In this document: piece by piece, positions 58,743-64,000 of the stretch
Layout: each line of letters begins with the position of its first letter
Numbering within the stretch: position 1 is the first letter of the stretch
DNA from: Vandiemenella viatica
Taxonomy: Eukaryota; Arthropoda; Insecta; Orthoptera; Morabidae
Direction: 5' to 3'
DNA: 64,000 nucleotides
NCBI GenBank assembly: GCA_031002005.1
Contig: JARYHS010013630.1
Span: 31,955,504 to 32,019,503, forward strand
Position numbers and translations under genes: made by a program
Notes under the pieces: generated by a model
What the model was told of the DNA's origin: nothing
Database searches by the model: none
The model's input: the letters and a program-made list of their open reading frames with translations, nothing else

Positions 58743-61667
58743 TAAACAGTGTACTAAAATTATAATATTTAAAAGTTATTTACATATGTTTCTGCGTTAA
58801 TTACTCGATACCCAGGGCTCATTTTGAATAAATAATTGTAACACAGACATATGGAGTAATTACCCTTCAACATATACTCGGGGGATCGAAATCTGTTCTG
58901 AACAGGTCTGATGGTCTCCAAGTGAGTGTTGCTGTTCTCTGGCGCAGTGTTGTGTGTTTGTTAACACTGGCACCTCGACGTAGACGTCGCTGGTCGCGGT
59001 CATAAGCAGACGTGGTCGACCACTGCATTGTCCGCCGCAGGAGGTTATACCGGAAATTACGTATTCATATCACACTCTTGCCACTGAGATCTGGTGAATA
59101 CACGAAACATTTCTGGAACGCGTCTAGCGTCAACCTTTATTCCGTGTTCAGCTACTGTTAAGTCACGCAGCGCTGTCATAATGACACCAGGAAACCTTTC
59201 ACACGACTCTCGAAAGTACAAATGAAAGTCTCGGCACTGCGCACCACATTTATACATATCTTCAGCGGTGCTTCTGGCATCTGGACGTTTGCTTCTTCCA
59301 ATCCCATGACTTACAGCACTGCAGTGTGCATAAATAAATAACATCCCTTTTTCTCAACTAATACAAATCATATTGCGACGAATAAGATATGAGAGGATAT
59401 GCATTTTATTTTATCGTCTTCTGACATAATATACTCTGTTAACGTTAACACACATTGTTTGTTAAAAATTTGAGTGAGAAGCGGATACACGTGCGGCCGG
59501 GACACAGCTTGCTTTACCGCAGCGCCTGCTTATGTGAGACGCAACCCGCCGTACAAAACAGTCACGCAGGTAGCGCAGCTTCAGGGATTAGCAGACGCTG
59601 AGATTAGTTAATTCATTAAGGCCATTGCTCAATGGAAAACCGGAGGCTAGTTGGCGCTGGTTTCTCTCCATCAAATCAAGAACTGGGGTTTGGCAAACCA
59701 CGGTTCCTTTATCGTCGTAGTGGGTGTGGATCACGCAGGAACGTCGTTTACATTCAGAGATCCCACAGGTATTTTGCATACAATGGAGCGCCTTGCTGTT
59801 AGCATACAGCATCAGGTGGCCGGCCACACTCGGAAAATCCGACACTGTACATAAAAATGGTAACAAAGCATAAAGAGAAATTAAAAACACGTACGATGTG
59901 TGCGGGAGATCGAGTAAAGCACCAAACCATTCAAGAGAGAGGTAGTAAAACATGTAGCTATGTTAATCCTGAATCGCAGCTTCCCTTATTAGGTTACCAG
60001 GCCACATCTGATTGCGGTGACGGTGTATACACTTGTGTCTGTCTCAAATGGTGGCGTAAAACCTATGATTCGTTTCCTATGATTTAGTCCTGTATTATAA
60101 GCAAGTATTATAGACGTTTTAATATACTTGTATTCTAGTTATCTATTTTGTTGTTCTGGATACAATGAAAGTTTTCCCTGGTACCGACTGGGTATAGTTT
60201 ATAGTTTTGACTGAACTGCTTGCTTTTGATAAAGAAAGCTTCATCGCATAAGTTGCGTTCACTGTTTATGAGATGTTCTGTACGGTAAAATTACCTTGAA
60301 TATATACTATTCACTTTAATTTTGAATTTTTCGCTTCAGACCTGTGGCTGGCATCCGTGACATTTCAGTTGGTCTTGCTGAAACCGGCGTTCATCCCTGG
60401 TGTTATGCGAAATAACTTATCTGTACAGAAGGATATGCTTCGCTTTCCGTTGTTTTAGTTGTTTATACAGATAACAATTAATACACATTTTCACTTTGAG
60501 AAATTGTTCACCATCAGTGCAATGTTGCACTTCTCTTTACTTGGAAACAGTTGGCAAGGTAGGAAAGTGATGTAAGAGGCTCTAAGCAATGCGGTCACTC
60601 ACTATCACAGTGATAACCCTGCAGGCCATCAGGACGAACTCTGGCGTCTTTACAGCTCCTCTCCAACACACAGGGAAAGAGGAAATCTTCGCTAATATTG
60701 TCAGCAACTCGCAATTAATTTGCTTCGGGAGGTTAAACTAAGTTGATCCAGTTCGTCTTGTAAATGGTTGAACTCACAGCCTTATTCACGAAGACGTTTC
60801 CCTAAGATGAACCACACGTGATTTGGCAGTAGTTCTTACATATACTCATAGCTAAGTTGTTACAGTAGATCCACTTTATATAATCCCACCGTTTATGCAA
60901 TAAGTTGTACAATAAATAACCTAAAAGAAATTATATTTATTTCAACTTTTTTCAGTATTCATCACTGTATTTGAGATACCACCCATGTATAAGAAACAAG
61001 ACGAATATAAAGACTTTTCTGCAAGTCAACTCATTTTGTATTTTTTAAAACTACCTGACTGTTTGATTGTAATATCTGTGAATGTAATGCTATTTAAATT
61101 AAAGTATTCTATTATTCTTGTAAATAACTATTTGCGCTAAAATTCTTTGACATCATTCCCCAAGCTACAGTAAAATATCTAAATGGGATTGTTGTAATAA
61201 GGTTAATTCATGAGTGAATTTATCTGTTGGTAGATCCGCTGTGATCGTAGACTACCTGTATGTTGTCTCCTTTGCATTTCATTTCGGGCCGTTTGCTTCA
61301 CCATTAGTTGTAAACTTAAATGTCTGCTTTATCCTGAAGTGAGTTGCAGTTCTGATGAAAGATTCCTCAGTTAGTCTATATTAAATACTAACGCATTATG
61401 AATGAAACCTTAACGCTATTATGGGGGCAAACTACAAAATTACGTTTAGGGAAAAACAGAAGCTTTGTGAATATCGTTTAGTATTAACTGAGACTTATTA
61501 AATCCTAGCAGAAGAATGAACTTGACGTAAAGAATATAAATCTTATTTCAGAAGGTTGTAAGATAGGGAAGATCCAAATTTCATTCGACTAGATTTTTCA
61601 CATTAGAATGGATACCCTGACACATACGGCAACCAACATTCACTTACTTTAAAAAAATAAAAAATCA
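58743..61667. other. No recognised gene
   Basis: A GC-richer segment (58910-59300 and 59480-59600) gives minus-strand frames of 95 and 121 codons at 59057-59344 and 59588-59953. They contain no motif I recognise. Otherwise AT-rich. Confidence 0.4.
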
Positions 61668-62890
61668 TCATATATATTATTTCTATAAGGTATTTTTTGT
61701 CACAAGCCTATATCTTCCTTCATACTTAACCGAAATCAATGAATGAGGTGTCATTTTAAAGCTTATGGTCTCCACTTTGGTTAAATCGTATTTTAAGTAA
61801 GAAAGTTTTCGGAATTCGACCCTTAAAGGGCAAAAATGTAAATTTTCCTAAAATGCTGATTTCTGTGTTACGAGTCAGTTATCTCCCTGGATACCTATCT
61901 GAAACCGTTTTATGAAGTATCGTTTTAAAGATTAAGATCTCCGCTTTAGTGACGTCATATATTAAGCCAGAAAGTTTTCGGAATTCGACCCTTAAAGGGC
62001 AAAAGTATCAATAATTTTGCAATGCGTTTTTGTGTCACGAGCGATTTATCTCCCTTAATATCTAACCGATATAGATAAATGAGGTATCATATTAAAGAAT
62101 AAGGTCTCCGACATGGTAACATTATATTTTAAGAAAGGAATTTTTCGTAATTCGACCCTTATAGGGCAAAAATGTCACTTTTTCTAAAATGCGTTTTTTG
62201 TATCTCGAGCCATTTATCTCCCTGCATATCTAACCAAAATCGATAAATGAGGTAAGAGTATGAGGAGTAATGTCTCAACTTTGTGACATCATATTTTAAG
62301 AAAGAATGTGTTTGGAATTCAACCCTTAAAGGGAAAAAGTATAAATTTTTCTATAACGCATTTTTGTGTCACGAGCGATTTATCTCCCTTAATATCTAAC
62401 CGATATAGATAAATGAGGTATCATATTAAAGAATAAGGTCTCCGCCGTGGTAACATTATATTTTAAGAAATGAATTTTTCTTAATTCGACCCATAAAAGG
62501 CCAAAAAGTCAATTTTTCTAAAATGCGTTTTTTGTGTCTCGAGCCACTTATCTCCCTTGATATCTATCCAAAATCGATAAATCAAGTACGATTGTGAGGA
62601 ATAATGTCTCAGCTTTAATGACATCATATTTTAAGAAAGAAGTGTTTGGAATTCAACTATTAAAGGGAAAAAGTATAAATTGTTCTACAACGTATTTTTG
62701 TGTCACGAGCCTTATATTTCCCTTGATATCTAATCGATATAGATAACTGACATATCGTATTAAAGACTAAGGTTTCCGCCGTGTTAACATTATATTCTAA
62801 GAAAGGAATTTTTCGTGAACTTGGTGACATTATATTCAACCTCACTATTCATCGCATTTTATTCGCGAAATTTTCGCACGGGTCGTCTAA
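61668..62890 (+). mobile_element. Helitron-like unit carrying 167-bp tandem repeats, copy 1
   Basis: Starts A|TCATATATATTATTTC and ends in a hairpin (GCGAAA 62865-62870, TTTCGC 62872-62877), then 13 bases closing in CTAA (62887-62890) and T, fitting a Helitron end (CTRR|T). Between are about seven monomers with a period of 167-169 bp, each with a palindromic CCCTTAAAGGG (61820, 61989, 62156, 62323 and so on). From the third on, two monomer types alternate (GGTAACATTATAT and TGTGACATCATAT), giving a 334-bp sub-period. Confidence 0.6.
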
Positions 62891-64000
62891 TATATATTAT
62901 TTCTATAAGGTATTTTTTTGTCACAAGCCTATATCTTCCTTCATACTTAACCGAACTCAATGAATGAGGTGTCATTTTAAAGCATATGGTCTCCAGTTTG
63001 GTTACGTCATATTTTAAGAAATGAAGTTTTCGGAATTCGACCCTTAAAGGGAAAAAATGTCAATATTTCTAAAATGCTGTTTTCTGTGTTGTGAGTCATT
63101 TATCTCCCTGGATACCTATCTGAAATAGTTTAATGAAGTATCATTTTAAAGATTAAGATCTCCGCTTTAGTAACGTCATACATTAAGACAGAAATTATTC
63201 GGAATTCGACCCTTAAAGGGCAAAAGTATCAATATTTTTGCAATACGTTTTGTGTCACGAGCTATTTATCTCCCTTAATATCTAACCGATATAGATAACT
63301 TAGGTGTCATATTAAAGACTGAGGTCTCCGCCGTGGTAACATTATATTTTAAGAAAGGAATTTTTCGTAGTTCAACCCTTAAAGGGCAAAAATGTCAATT
63401 TTTCCAAAATGCGTTTTTTGTATCTAGAGCCATTTATCTCCAAGGATATCTAACCAACATCGATAAATGAAGTAGGATTATAAGGAGTAATGTCTCAGCT
63501 TTGTGACATCATATTTTAAGAAAGAAGTTTTTTGGAATTCAACCCTTTAAGGGAAAAAGTATAAATTTTTCTATAACGCATTTTTGTGTCACGAGTGATT
63601 TATCTCCCTTAATATCTAACCGATATAGATAAATGACGTATCATATTAATGAATAAGGTGTCCAGCGTGGTAACATTATATTTTTAGAAAGTAATTTTTC
63701 GTAATTCGACCCTTAAAAGGGCAAAAAGGTCAATATTTGTAAAATGCGTTTTTTGTGCCTTGAGCCATATATCTCCCTGGATATGTAACCAAAATCGATA
63801 AATCAAGTAAGATTATGTGGAGTAATGTCTCAGCTTTGTGACATGATATTTTAAGAAAGAATGTTTTTGAAATTCAACCTTTAAAGGGAAAAAGTATAAA
63901 TTTTTCTATAACACATTTTTATGTCACGAGCTATTTATCTCCCTTGATATATAACCGATATAGATAAATGAGGTATCATATTAAAGACTAAGGTTTCCGC
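62891..64000 (+). mobile_element. Helitron-like unit, copy 2, head-to-tail, cut by window end
   Basis: The TATATATTATTTCTATAAGG start recurs exactly 1220 bp after copy 1 (61671, 62891), directly after the CTAA of copy 1. The monomers follow in the same order as in copy 1 (the GGTCTCCAGTTTGG, AGATCTCCGCTTTAG, CCGCCGTGGTAAC and CTCAGCTTTGTGAC types). The 3' end lies beyond the window. Confidence 0.65.

Noticed and set aside
59057..59344. 95-codon minus-strand frame in GC-richer DNA, considered as an exon or histone-like piece
   Set aside because: The residues do not follow any histone or other family I know. GC-rich DNA keeps frames open by chance.

Overview
The window reads as nuclear DNA of an insect with a large, gene-poor, transposon-rich genome. 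The one clear gene is an insect-type TRPA ion-channel exon. Almost everything else is LINEs, tRNA-derived SINEs, Helitron-type elements, TA- and TTAA-flanked DNA transposons and satellite DNA. The LINE tail of ATCTAC repeats and the SINE types suggest a grasshopper or another polyneopteran, but this is an inference of low to moderate confidence.

Genes. Bases 840-2033 (+) hold the last coding exon of a TRPA-subfamily channel (painless/pyrexia-like). All six membrane segments and the pore are in this exon; the ankyrin-repeat exons must lie to the left of the window. A second, much weaker gene signal is a GC-rich start at 36331-36434 (+): a perfect CRE palindrome, a signal-peptide-like 19-codon first exon and a consensus splice donor. 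No convincing partner exons were found; 38395-38478 is a weak candidate.

4-11 kb. A complete short Helitron (4214-4930), SINEs, a 5'-truncated RTE LINE (7563-8354) inserted in an older repeat, a Helitron 3' terminus (8942), diverged tandem units of about 546 bp, and an inverted-repeat element (9789-10591).

11-19.3 kb. A hierarchical satellite: monomers of 189 and 179 bp form a 368-bp dimer, and dimers alternate as a 736-bp unit. The whole array sits between a Helitron-like 5' end (11035) and a hairpin plus CTAG 3' end (19256). A related empty site at about 9340-9420 supports the insertion. An R1-clade LINE (13826-16365) with an 11-bp target duplication interrupts the array.

21-35 kb. A Jockey-like LINE (21.15-22.7 kb). 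A nested locus (24.65-29.17 kb) in which one CR1/L2-like LINE, here called LINE-A, is split by two TA-flanked transposons and by a second LINE, LINE-B. A further LINE-A copy (33.5-35.2 kb) is split by a TTAA-flanked piggyBac-like element.

40-57 kb. Degenerate LINEs, a LINE-B copy, a broken DDE transposase, a 338-bp foldback element, and another LINE-A copy split by a Helitron (49892-51706) and bordered at its left-of-5' end by an RTE LINE (52912-54498). A LINE 3' end is followed directly by a SINE body (56.4-57.1 kb).

61.7-64 kb. A Helitron-like unit of 1.22 kb carrying about seven 167-bp repeats, followed head-to-tail by a second copy that runs off the window.

The main biological theme is that at least two unrelated satellites here are bounded by Helitron-type termini, so rolling-circle elements appear to be carrying and perhaps spreading tandem repeats. 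No complete transposase, Rep/helicase or intact LINE ORF set was found, so every mobile element here looks non-autonomous or dead.
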